64,000 nt of DNA from Mya arenaria (lineage: Eukaryota; Mollusca; Bivalvia; Myida; Myidae). A program made the position numbers and the translations under genes. Of the stretch, positions 30,721 through 40,970 are shown piece by piece. The notes below the pieces were generated by a model. It saw nothing but the letters and a program-made list of their open reading frames with translations. It searched no databases and was not told the origin of the DNA. Each line of letters opens with the position of its first letter. Position 1 is the stretch's first letter. The DNA lies in NCBI RefSeq assembly GCF_026914265.1, contig NC_069134.1:12319758-12383757 (forward strand), given 5' to 3'.

Positions 30721-33700
30721 TCTCAAACATGCCGTCTGCTTTCATTAGCTCATCCCGGGTTTCTGTTAACACAATACCCAGCAGGTTCTTTCCCCGCCAA
30801 CATTTGGGGTCATGTATGTTGGGATTATTCTGTCCCATCCCTACCCCCCAAAGTCTGTCCCTGGGGCTTGCCTCCACTAGCTGTTTAGGGCGAGTCTTGT
30901 AAAGGATCATCTTCATTGCTGGATTCTGGTTATACTGCACAGATAAAAAGAGAAAAAACTGAAATATTCGATGTTTTGTTGTTGAATAAATAGAATAGTA
31001 AGCCTTTAGCCTACAACTCTGTTGTTGTGTATATTGTTCGTTTGTCTTTTTTTTACAACGACTGACCCATAATGCCAGAGGTGTGAATGTGATAACAATG
31101 CACTAAACACACGTCATATGCCATTAAGGGACATATCGTTGGGTACTATAAAACTAAAAAGTCCCCATAATTTTACAATAACTGGCTATTAGTCAAATGA
31201 CATCAAAAAATCAATTATTTTTAATACAAAATGTACACAGGAGTATCATTATGTTTACATGACCTACACATAAAATACCTTCAACTTGCTTCCCTCCTTT
31301 ACAATTCTCATGGACTCCCTGCCCCAGACTTTTTGGTCAAAGTTTGTCACCTGACGTCCACACTTCTTCTGGGTTTTGGGGTCACTAATTTCCATAATTG
31401 CTTTCTGCATCTTTCCATCTTTAAAGGTCACTGAGAGGGAAATAAGTGCAATATAATAATACCATTTGAGGTTTGACAGTTCTATTAGCAAGCAAATAAA
31501 TAACAGCATTTTCATAAAAAACAAACATTTAAAACATGTTTGAAACAATAGTGAGGACTACAGTATGGTCAAACACTTTCCTATTGAGCCAAAGATGTGG
31601 CACATAGTTCCCCTAGTACCCTAAGTGGCTTTCAAAAATAATTCTACTCAATGTCAAACAACATGCTTCGAACGGCATTGTACTTTTCATTGCACACGGC
31701 CACTAAACGCCAGCTCCACCATTTTACGGTGGTGCAAAGAAAATGAGCTGGCAGCACTTCCATGTTGCAGCTGTGCCCTGTTTTTACTTCAACACATACG
31801 AGGGTTGATCCAGAATTACGTGGACTTTTTTAATAATTCAAATATCATTTCACATAGAACGTAGAAACTTCACATTCAATACATATAACATATCTTATAT
31901 AATTCCTGCAATTTTCAGAGCAAAATATTGAATTTTCGCTAAATTACAATCATATTACGACATATGGTTGAACCCGACCGGCACAGTCCAGTGACGTCAA
32001 TGACGCTGCGCTCATAAAGCGTCATATTTTTTTAGTTTACCAACCAACACTGACGCATAGTCAACTTCATATATTATGATAAACATAAATAAATAGAAAA
32101 ATAAATAAATAATATTAATATAAAAAAAATAATTAATTAATTATTTAAAAAAAATAACGCCTTTTCGAAGTAACCCGGTTCATTAATTGTTCACCTTCCT
32201 GTGCAAATCTTTGCAGTCTTTGAATAACGCATACATTTTTCTCTCTCGTCCTTTCATAGCAATTGAGGGACCCATCTCGCACAAACTTTTCGCACGCCTT
32301 AATCTTCTCTTAAAACCCTTTGGACTTCCATACCCTGCCCCGACTATGCTTGCTACGACGTGCTGTCAAACGGCAATCCCCTCTGATGACGTTCTTCACC
32401 AACGTCGAAAACGTCGTGCCTCTTGTCTTTTTCTGTCCCTTTTCCTTATCGTCTTCTATGAAATATCATTGTTCTCTTAATCGTTAATGCCAGTTAAATG
32501 CTAATGAACGGCACATGTTGCTTCATCTCCACCTCGGCCATCTTTATCATAATCTGTGTCCGTGTTTTCCCCAATTCAACGCAAATCTTTATCTTCTCAC
32601 GCTTATTCAAAGTCCAATGACGCCATGTTGTATCCCAGACTGTGCTTGTAATCAAGTCAGAATATTACGACTTTTAAATGGAAATGACGTCAGAAATTTG
32701 AAAAGTATATTCGTATGAAGTCAGCGTTTAATATGACGTAATTTGGCGGAATTTCATAGAAAAACATGGAAGAAAAGCATGTTGTAAGAGATACATAAAA
32801 CGTTTGTGAACGTTCATTTTAGTCGGTGCGCCGACCGTCCGTTCCTGTTATCTAAGAACCCGTAATTTTTCAATACTCATAAATTTTACAGATCTAAATT
32901 TCATACCATCTATGCAGAATACTTCAAATAAGATACGCATGAATTTTAAAATGATTTGGACGAAAAATATAGAAAATATGTAAGAAGTCCACGTAATTCT
33001 GGATCACCCCTCGTATGAACGTGATTTATATTTCATTTGATATATTTTTTAATGAACATATTTAAAAAATCAGAGAATGTGGTACCTTGTAATAACACTT
33101 TTACTGCAGGCTGGCTACCATTTTGTTTCAATATTGTTCGAATTGTGGAGCCAGTAGCTTTTCTCCCAAGTCAGACCTGTGCCTATTTTGAGATCTGCTA
33201 GCATTTCAAGTATAATTCATTGCTTTCACACACTGTAAAAACATTCTGGTGCATACAAATTTAACTATTATGTTTTGTACTTGGCGCTGTTGCCCTAGTG
33301 ATGGCAGTGTTGAGAATTTGTGGCCAAAGTAACATAAAGGTTTTGACTTGTAACATATATGTTTATTTGCAAGAATCCTGTTTTTTGAACCTGTATCTCT
33401 AAGTGAAAGTCATGCACTGATTTATGTCCATAGCATTTCTGGCATGCCTCCAAATTCATCAAAATATTTTATTTTCCTTATATGGCTACCTATCCTATTC
33501 TCAAAATGCGTACATTCGTCTTTGAAGTCATGTCAGGATTTCTTCAATGCACTGTATTGCAGTGTGATATACATGTAGTTTAGTATCTTTAGACGTGTCA
33601 ACAGCTCATTTTATTAGCACCATCGTTAAGTGGTGGAGCTGGCATTTTGTGGCCATGTTGTAGTGTTAACAGTAAAAGGCGAACAGCTAAGCTGAAACTT

Positions 33701-34657
33701 CATGATTATGTGGTTAGTCACAGCATGACCAAGTAACATTCCATACCTGCTTTGTGAAAGTGCATGTATTGCTCCATACAGTTATACTGTCGTCCCTCAG
33801 AATCACGGAACTTTGCCGGATGAAACTGACTGAACACACACTTGTTACCATAGAAAAACACATAATTCTTGTCCTCACTGTAATGATCCTCTGTCTGACC
33901 TTAATGTGAAAAATACACAGGAGATATTAGTCATAGAAACAAGTTTTTTACTTCCAGTGAAATAAACTGCAGGCCCATTTGATAGTTCAATTAGATTATG
34001 AACAGAACCCAAAATATGATTATTATCACTACCTCAAAAGCAGGTATAATAGATGTAAGAAACTGCAAAAATGCTATGTGGAAAAAGAAACGTGGCCTCT
34101 AGTTCTGCAGAAGGAGCTGCTAACGCATCACTATAAAAACTAGCTCCATAAGAAGACACTATGAATGGCACTATATAATGTAACCGATTATGCGTTCTGC
34201 CTCCATTTTGAATATATTCTCGAATTATGGAGACTAAGATCAATTTTCAATAGTCTTCAGCATGATCATACGCCAGTACATTTCTGAGTCATTTATGTCC
34301 GGTGCCAAATTTTACAGACTGCACAAATTGCAATGTGCATATAGTGGGAAATGAACCCACAACCATTTGCTCTGCAGGTTGACACTACTGAGTCGCTATA
34401 AAAACAATCTTTATATATATTATTATTAATATTAATATATATTCATGAGTATCAACAACTTGGTTTCACAGTATTTGCAACTATGTTTTGGCTTTTCTCA
34501 AATTACTGTAGCAACGAAATGGATATATATGTCAAATGCCAATACTTCAGAATGTGTCATTAATGGTAATACCATACTTACCAGCAGACGCTGCTTTTGC
34601 TTTCTTGGCTGGGCTTGCCCCGGCCCCAGAAACTGCTTTCCTCTTCCTGGGAGGCAT
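30188..34657 (-). CDS. NADAR-domain protein with repetitive charged tail, 4 exons, 375 aa
   Basis: Exons on the minus strand: 34657-34582, 33899-33747, 31430-31279 and 30934-30188, with GT/AG introns and consistent phases. The sum is 1128 nt (375 codons plus stop). The start MPPRKRKAVS with two Lys-rich clusters looks like a nuclear localisation signal. Residues about 36-185 are a full NADAR (YbiA-like) domain: 'FFYGNKCVFSQFHPAKF', 'YNCMEQYMHFHKA', 'CGRQVTNFDQKVWG', 'QLVEASPRDRLWGVGMG' and 'WRGKNLLGIVLTETRDEL', with the conserved Glu and Asp-x-x-Trp present. Family members are N-glycosidases acting on riboflavin intermediates, or remove ADP-ribose from guanine bases. The tail (about 190-375) is an imperfect repeat of SDKxEVKSE type. 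The precise substrate is unknown. Confidence 0.88.
30958..31205 (+). mobile_element. Fragment of the hAT-type element seen at 17280
   Basis: It shares 'gcctacaactctgttgttgt' (17391: gcctacaactgtgttgttgt), 'aatgccagaggtgtgaatgt' and 'aagggacatatcgttg' with 17350-17580. No termini are visible. It lies in intron 3 of the NADAR gene. Confidence 0.75.
31797..33016 (-). mobile_element. Defective mariner-type transposon with TA target duplication
   Basis: The inverted ends are 'cgagggttgatccagaatta' (left) and its near-exact complement 'taattctggatcacccctcg' (right), about 30 bp, flanked by TA on each side as in Tc1/mariner insertions. The interior on the minus strand still shows mariner transposase remnants (next entry). 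It lies in intron 2 of the NADAR gene. The element is about 1.2 kb, near the usual full length for mariner, but is broken by stops and frameshifts. Confidence 0.8.
32160..32480 (-). pseudogene. Mariner transposase remnant
   Basis: On the minus strand near 32295-32262 the frame reads KVCARWVPQLL then a stop, matching the mariner transposase motif around ARWVP that precedes the second catalytic Asp. It is followed, after disruptions, by a CVIQRLQRFAQEGEQLMNRV-like stretch ending in 'RVTS'. Several stops and frameshifts make it inactive. Confidence 0.65.
33598..33710. repeat. Imperfect inverted repeat partner of 31650-31760
   Basis: 'gtggtggagctggcattttg' here corresponds to the reverse complement of 'acgccagctccaccatttta' at 31707-31730, with similar flanks (cagctcattttattagcacc versus the complement of gcaaagaaaatgagctg). 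The two arms flank the mariner, which suggests that the mariner landed inside an older foldback element. Confidence 0.5.
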
Positions 34658-37600
34658 GCTGCAGAGGTTTCTCAAGAATCTTTTCAGGGAAATCTGAAGT
34701 GATGTGTACATTTCGTATTCACCTCATTTTAAATAATGAAAAATATACAAATCAAATCTTCAATATACATGAATAAATTGAATATTATCTATGGAAGGAA
34801 GTGAATATCATAAAGAACAAAAAACCTGTGAAAATTGCTTTGACCTTATCATATATTCAATGTAATAAACAAGGCGGTCAAAAGCTATTTATAGCTAATG
34901 TTACCAGGTGTGTACATGTTGAGTTAAGCCAGTTTTGATGCTACATGTAGGCAAAGCTTTTGAGTACAACATTTGGAGAAAATTGTCAAGCATACCTTTT
35001 CAATATAAACTGACTTGAATTTATTCCAAACCTACTTTGATCACATGCACATTTGCACATGAAACTAAAACATTACCACATGACTTTTATCATCTGCACC
35101 TGTGTATGTCTGCCATCAGCTCTCTTAGCAGGTGCTCCATACTGGGGCCAATAGAATACTTTTCATTGGAAAAAATTGTATAATTAGGTAAGAGTTAAGG
35201 TAAGCAGAATCAGAAAATAGATCCACGAAAAGACCCCCGATGCATCTTTAAGGGCATGTGCTTTTAACAGGACATAAAAATTTTTTATATGGTACATATT
35301 TAAAATACCTTATGGCTGTTAACTACAATTGCGGTTCAGAACATCATCCAAATTATAAATGCTCACATGACTGTTGCAATATGAAGATTGTTGATAATTC
35401 TTGTTGATAATTAACATGACACATATGGGAGCCTCTCTCAATTTGGTCACTTTGTCCGTTTGTTACAGATGCTCAAAGTAATTCATTGGATTATATAATT
35501 ATGAACTTTTCTTAAATACTGCATTATAAATGAACAAAGACAAATTATTACAATAAAGCACTACTTGGCATCAAGGGCTTTTTAACAAAACCTTCAATAC
35601 CGGTACAAAATCAAGAATTTGAGCATGCTCCAAGAGCATATTACTAATACAGGGCTTGCGGAATTAACAGTGCTTTTTCAACGAAATATTTGGAGAAAGC
35701 CTGGCCTTTGCATTTTCGGAAATTTAAACGTGTAAATGCATCAAATTTTTAAAATTTAACCACTTGAAGCTTATGTATTCAAATGAACAAAGGTTGTTTT
35801 ACAATCAGAAACAAACACAGCAGAACATGGATTCCAGGATTATTTTTTTTCAAGTTTTCACTGTTGTGAGAAAAATGACAATAAAATTGGAAAACATATA
35901 CATTAAGACCCTGCTAAATACTGCTTGAAATCATTTTGATCACTGCTACAAGTGTATATACAAAAAAATCACGATTGCTCTTAAGCTGACTATAGAACAA
36001 TTGGAAAGAGTCAACCATTGCTGAATTATTTACAAAAGCGGCTGAGAATGCATGCCTCACTGAACAAGTACAAAATCTAAAGACTTCTTTTGCTTTGTTA
36101 AACTCTTAAGAAAAGGTTAGCCAGGAACATATGAATGTTCAAATATTAAAATTGTAATCATGCACTACTATGGCTAAGTATCTACAATAATGAGCGACCA
36201 GGGATACTTTTTTTATTATTTTGACATTTCTTATGTATCGCTGGCTCGAGTCTGCCATAGTAAAAAAAATCGTGAAAAGACTCGCTGATGGACATTTAGG
36301 TGGACTATAAGTCCAAATAATTGTATGTTGATGGATGTTTTTTTACAATTTTAGATATGGCAAATCCTTCATGTAGTTAGGGATTGACCAAGTGGACTAT
36401 TATGGCAAATCCTTCATGTAGTTAGGGATTGACCTAGTCTGAAATAATATACGTGTTATACGGGATTCTTCCAATCCCTAACGTCTAAACGGGAATGTGC
36501 AAAAAACGGGGGTGTTTTAAAAATATTGAAATTGTTTTAAGTGAAGTATTTTATGGTTGAAATTGATCATAAAGAGTTATATTCATATTTTACCATGTAA
36601 GTGAAATGTTATTTTGCACTTAATAAGCATTTAATGCATTAAAACAAGTTGTTTACCTTTCCAATAAAAGGAAAGTTGACTGACACAGACAACAATTATG
36701 GGAAGGGGAACAACTCGATACAATCGTAATAACTCGGCCTCCACCGACAAAGCTTCGAGATAGACCTCGTCATACAATCATAACAACTCGGCCATGGCCG
36801 AAATGTTCCGAGCTATTTAAAACTGTGCATTGAAGCCTTGCAGGTGCCCTTCATGTATATATCGTTATGTTTTGACAGAATCAAATGAAGAAAAGCCGTC
36901 AAACTCATAATTATAAGTTGGATATTTATTTTTTGTGTACAGAACTAATATGAAATAACATTATCTGGTAATATTTCTTGTTTTTATGATATTTCATAGA
37001 CGCTATATGATTTAACCTGGAATCCTGATCGGAACAACTACCCACTTTTGATACTAAACAATTTGTACATGAAGGATTTGCCATATCAAAAATCTAAAAA
37101 AATCCGTCAACTACAATTATTTGGACTAGGGATTGACCAAGTGGACTATGTGGCTAAGCAAAGGTTTTAGAACATTATACCTGATTAACAATTGAATTTG
37201 TGTTAAATGTTTATACAGTAACTGAGTTGAATATACAGCATTTCCGGAAAACTCGTTCATTGTTTAATCTGACCGTACAAAACTTACGGAAGTGAAACCG
37301 AAAGTAGAACTATCGTTGAGCACGTTTTGTTTAAAGGATGTGCGGGCAAAACTTAACGTGAATATTCCTCTAACATACATACAGATAAGGTTTTGCACTT
37401 CAATACATATTAGGCCTACAGTACACTTTTGAGTTAGCACACGATGTGTTTAAAACTATCAGTCGACAACAACTGCACTGCACACGCTCCCTATAAGGTT
37501 ACAGTACACTAAAAAGGCACTGCCGTTATGAAACAGGTTACATTCAACTTAATATCAACATTTAAAAAACAAACGCCACCAGCGGATGCCTGAGGTGTGT

Positions 37601-38250
37601 GTAGGGGGGGGGGGGGGACATATGCGCACGACATACCAGAATGTAACATTTTTAACTATAATATAGAGGATGTTAAATAAACATGTAAAGCCAATATTTT
37701 TTCCAGGAATCATCCAATACTGGACCGTCCCCGGAAATAGCATGTTATGATATCGAATTGCATTAATGTTTATCAACTAATTTTGCACTATTTTGCATTA
37801 AAAAAGTGCGAGTATTTTACAAACATTCGAAGCGCTAATATTTAAGATATACTATAAGAATATATGCCATACATGCCATGCATTGGCAGTAGTTCAGGGG
37901 CCTGTTTCAATACAGGATTTAAGCTAAATGATCTCCTTTTTAAAAACCTGTAATTCGTCACAAACGACAAAACGTTGATTGTTTTTATTTCAGCCTTAAC
38001 TTTGAGTGCATTTTTAATACTGGCTACTGTTGTGCACAAGGGTGCAGGAAATGATAACGAATATATGACACGCTTAGATATTCAAGTTCAAGTTCGACTA
38101 CAATTGACTAACTCGAATCTTTTTGAAACTGACCCCACTGAGGCTCCTCAGTCATTCAGTCCTTCACTTATATACGTATCTTGTAAACATTTTTAATGAA
38201 TACTATGTGAGAGCGGGAAGGTTGTCAGTCTCGATCATCTCGACCTTCAG
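34658..38250. other. Intergenic region upstream of the NADAR gene: no gene seen
   Basis: AT-rich sequence with no reading frame that has coding character or splice partners. It contains the inverted-repeat element at 36310-37130 and a run of G at 37602-37616. A shared promoter region for the NADAR gene (minus) must begin near 34658, but I see no clear core element. Confidence 0.5.
36310..37130. mobile_element. Non-coding element with arms of about 65 bp in inverted orientation
   Basis: 36310-36375 ('agtccaaataattgtatgtt' through 'atatggcaaatccttcatgt') is inversely repeated at 37069-37130 ('acatgaaggatttgccatat' through 'ctacaattatttggact'). The 57-bp phrase 'gcaaatccttcatgtagtta' is also doubled in direct orientation at 36358 and 36405, and 'gggattgaccaagtggacta' occurs at both ends. 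The interior has no transposase. Class is uncertain. Confidence 0.65.
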
Positions 38251-38253
38251 TAA

Positions 38254-38330
38254 TGACGTCATTGACTTTGATCAGAGCGGCTGCGGATAAGGAAAAACTA
38301 AACTTTAGGCGCTAAATAGCACGTGCTATT
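38254..38330 (+). promoter_or_regulatory. CRE and E-box palindromes upstream of the 314-aa gene
   Basis: 38254-38261 is the perfect CRE/ATF site TGACGTCA. 38315-38330 is a perfect 16-bp palindrome, AATAGCACGTGCTATT, centred on the E-box CACGTG. Both lie within 185 bp of the start codon of the intronless gene, in a stretch that is less AT-rich than its flanks. Binding factors (CREB/ATF, bHLH) are inferred from the motifs only. Confidence 0.45.
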
Positions 38331-38435
38331 CAATGAACGTCATATCCGACCGCCACGGCAAATGGAGTTCACGTCCATGTTACCGCTGAAAACATAATAT
38401 TGATATATAATATTATTTTGGAAAAATGAACTGGA

Positions 38436-39380
38436 ATGCTGCTGAAATGCCTTATATTGTTCGTTTTATTCATTCAAGGATGTCACAGTAATCCAAGACA
38501 CGTCAATGTGATCGTCCGACATCAACAAGTTTACAGGGTAGGTAGGGATGCCGAAAGAACGCACGTCCGATTATCCCCAGCTCATGAAAAACTACTCGAG
38601 TTAGATCAAGTGAAACCTGGGAAATTCTCGTCTACATACGAACACGAATCATTTAAGTATGAGCCTTACAGAATAACACGAGGTAAAAGTGATGAGTTAA
38701 ACGATATTAAACCGGAATACAATTACGCTGAAGATGATTTTAACGAAGGTGATTCTGACGATACTGAAGAAACTTTCTCTGACAGATATGACAAAAATGT
38801 GCATTTACTGAATGTTTTAAAGGAAGTTGAGTCTCAGCTAGTAAAACCGCCTTATATCAACGACGAAGATATAGTTGTGAATAGACTAGCAAGACAATCA
38901 AAATTCAGGGAGAATCGTAGAAATAAACGTGCCGCACGAGAACAGTGGAGACAATCTTTACCAGGGGCTAAAAGCACGGTTCCTGGAGCAAACGGCGGCA
39001 AGGATGAGCCAGACGTCTGGGATGAAGTTACGGACGCTGAGCTTAAACAAGCAAGTTACTGGAAATATCGAGACATTGCAAAATATGCAGGGACGACCTT
39101 ATTGAGCGTCGCTTGTTTTGCATTTCTTGGCATATGCTTTATCCGAGACCCGGTTGCATTTGTCTTTGCGTTCGGGACGGGCTGTCCTTGTTGCTTGATA
39201 TGTTGTCCGTGCGTCCGTGCGTTCACAGACAAGTTTTTAAACGTCAAGGGTCTGGTGAAAGATTCCATGAACAAATACATGCCCGGGGTGATTGTGAAAG
39301 AGGACGGTTCTCTCGACCACTATGAACCGACGCCGGAAGAGGTGGAGATCCTGCATGAGCTTATGGAGGAGATCATGTAA
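38436..39380 (+). CDS. Intronless secretory/membrane protein of unknown family, 314 aa
   Basis: A single open frame from ATG to TAA. Residues 1-18 (MLLKCLILFVLFIQGCHS) form a signal peptide. Residues 20-200 are hydrophilic with an acidic patch (EDDFNEGDSDDTEETF) and a furin-type site RRNKR before AAREQW, near residue 165. Residues about 217-245 are strongly hydrophobic, followed by a Cys-rich cluster (GCPCCLICCPCVRAF), which could be palmitoylated or form a tight turn. The C-terminal 51 residues are charged and end EILHELMEEIM. I do not recognise the family. The layout (signal, propeptide cut, one or two membrane passes, short cytoplasmic tail) suggests a processed surface protein. Codon and base composition fit a real gene, and no introns interrupt it, unlike its neighbours. 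Confidence 0.8.
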   Translation: MLLKCLILFVLFIQGCHSNPRHVNVIVRHQQVYRVGRDAERTHVRLSPAHEKLLELDQVKPGKFSSTYEHESFKYEPYRITRGKSDELNDIKPEYNYAEDDFNEGDSDDTEETFSDRYDKNVHLLNVLKEVESQLVKPPYINDEDIVVNRLARQSKFRENRRNKRAAREQWRQSLPGAKSTVPGANGGKDEPDVWDEVTDAELKQASYWKYRDIAKYAGTTLLSVACFAFLGICFIRDPVAFVFAFGTGCPCCLICCPCVRAFTDKFLNVKGLVKDSMNKYMPGVIVKEDGSLDHYEPTPEEVEILHELMEEIM

Positions 39381-40840
39381 TGAACCGAATTATGACGTTT
39401 ATTCACTCTTTGACTTTGATCAATACGATCATTGATAACATTGATACTATTCTACAAGTGTATATTTATTAAGATGTGATATTTCCAAGTTGTGCATGCT
39501 GTATGCAGCATAGGTGTATCTCTGACATTATATGAATGTACCTAGAGTATGTTGAATTGTTGAATTCGTTTGTTTTTCAACAATTGTGAACGACTGGTTA
39601 TTTTGTTACGGCCACCATCCACGTTTATTGTATTACTGAAACTATAATAATTAACCTAACCTCTACGAAATATTGAGATTTCAAATTTGATGCCGCTTTA
39701 TCCACAAGGTGTGTATACCGCGTGATGAATTGCGTCATTAATGCTACGTTCTAAGGCAATATTTTGCTTCGAATAAAAACTTAAAACAAAGATAACTTCA
39801 CTATTTCTTCACCATTTTAGATGCAACATAGCGCAGTCTACGCCTCTTACGGAGCTCCGCATTCGGTCTTTTACCAGAGTTTGATCGAAAGTTTAGTTTC
39901 TTCGAACACTTCGAAAAACCTTTTCACAATACGGCCGTCTGACGGAGCACTGTCAAAACATTATATTTGAAACAGGTTTGTTGAAGTGTTTGAGGAAACT
40001 AATCCAAGCAATCAGCTGAGTTCTGCCAAAGGCCAGTTATCTTTGATTTAAGTAATTATTTTATACAAAATGTTGCCTTCCGACGTAATTTATAGATTCC
40101 TCACAACTCCGGTAAATGGAAATATATGACTGTGTATATATATATGCATACATGACTTACGAATAATGACCAAGAAATGCTGACTCACTGAAAACGTTAG
40201 CCTTGCCTGAATATTTTTTTTATTAAATAAATTGTATAGTATACCTTTAAGGACACTTACTGACCTGCATGAACAGTGATTTAACAAGGTGGGGTGATGC
40301 TCTTTATTGTAATCATTAGAAATGTGATAAGCTGATTTTAAGAGACACGTTTGATAAAGTTATCTAAATCTTCACTGTGACATACTTAAATGTCCACAAA
40401 CGTTGGTTGCTTAAATACTTATGGTTTATCTATAATATAGATTGGTATTTCTTCTGCTTCAATTTTAACTGCCGTCGTTCTACACTTTTCAGAATAATAA
40501 TAAGAAACAAAGTGGTGTGATTGTTTCCATGAGTTTCGGAACATGGAACTGACGGTGTAAAGCGTATTTACATAGGAATTCTTATACTAAGATCAGTCCT
40601 CGTTTATCTTTCTTCTTGATCAAATATCAAAACTTCTCTAAATAGCAATATTTAGAGTAGCTAGTCTATCTTTTATTTTGTTGCATGTATTAATATCTGA
40701 GTGTTCAGACAGGGACCCATTTCCTAACATGACGTATTATACTCGGCCTCTAAAACCCGGTTTCCATGTCAACGCGGTCTCCAAACCTTTTCATTGTGGT
40801 TCATCGCTAACCCCCTCAGAACAGAGATAATCGCCCTCAT
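39381..40840. other. Intergenic region between the 314-aa gene and the lipid transfer gene
   Basis: The first part is presumably the 3' UTR of the upstream gene; the first AATAAA-type signal I see is near 39774. The dispersed repeat at 39709-39860 lies across it. The rest shows no coding potential. Confidence 0.5.
39709..39860 (+). repeat. Dispersed repeat, copy B
   Basis: Matches 7955-8112 in the same orientation ('gataacttcactatttcttc', 'acatagcgcagtc', 'ggagctccgc' versus 'ggagcccc'). Confidence 0.7.
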
Positions 40841-40842
40841 GT

Positions 40843-40970
40843 ATATATAACGGACGATCTGTAAGATGATGCTGAGCGAACTTTGGACCGCACAGCGCGT
40901 TGATATATAAGTCCAGATTGCGATCACGGCCGTTCAAACTGCACTAGTCCTCGGCGGACGCACATGTGAT
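40843..40970 (+). promoter_or_regulatory. Core promoter candidate of the lipid transfer gene
   Basis: TATATAA occurs at about 40846 and again in 'gatatataagtcc' at about 40903. The second lies 62-68 bp before the ATG at 40971, leaving room for a short 5' UTR of about 35 bases. Both are in a stretch richer in G/C than its surroundings. Motif-based only. Confidence 0.4.

Noticed and set aside
37975-38196. 73-codon frame with a signal-like start upstream of the orphan gene
   Set aside because: Short, with no matching splice partner; the hydrophobic start is probably chance.
38404-38410. TATATAA as TATA box of the orphan gene
   Set aside because: It lies only 26 bp before the start codon, leaving essentially no 5' UTR.
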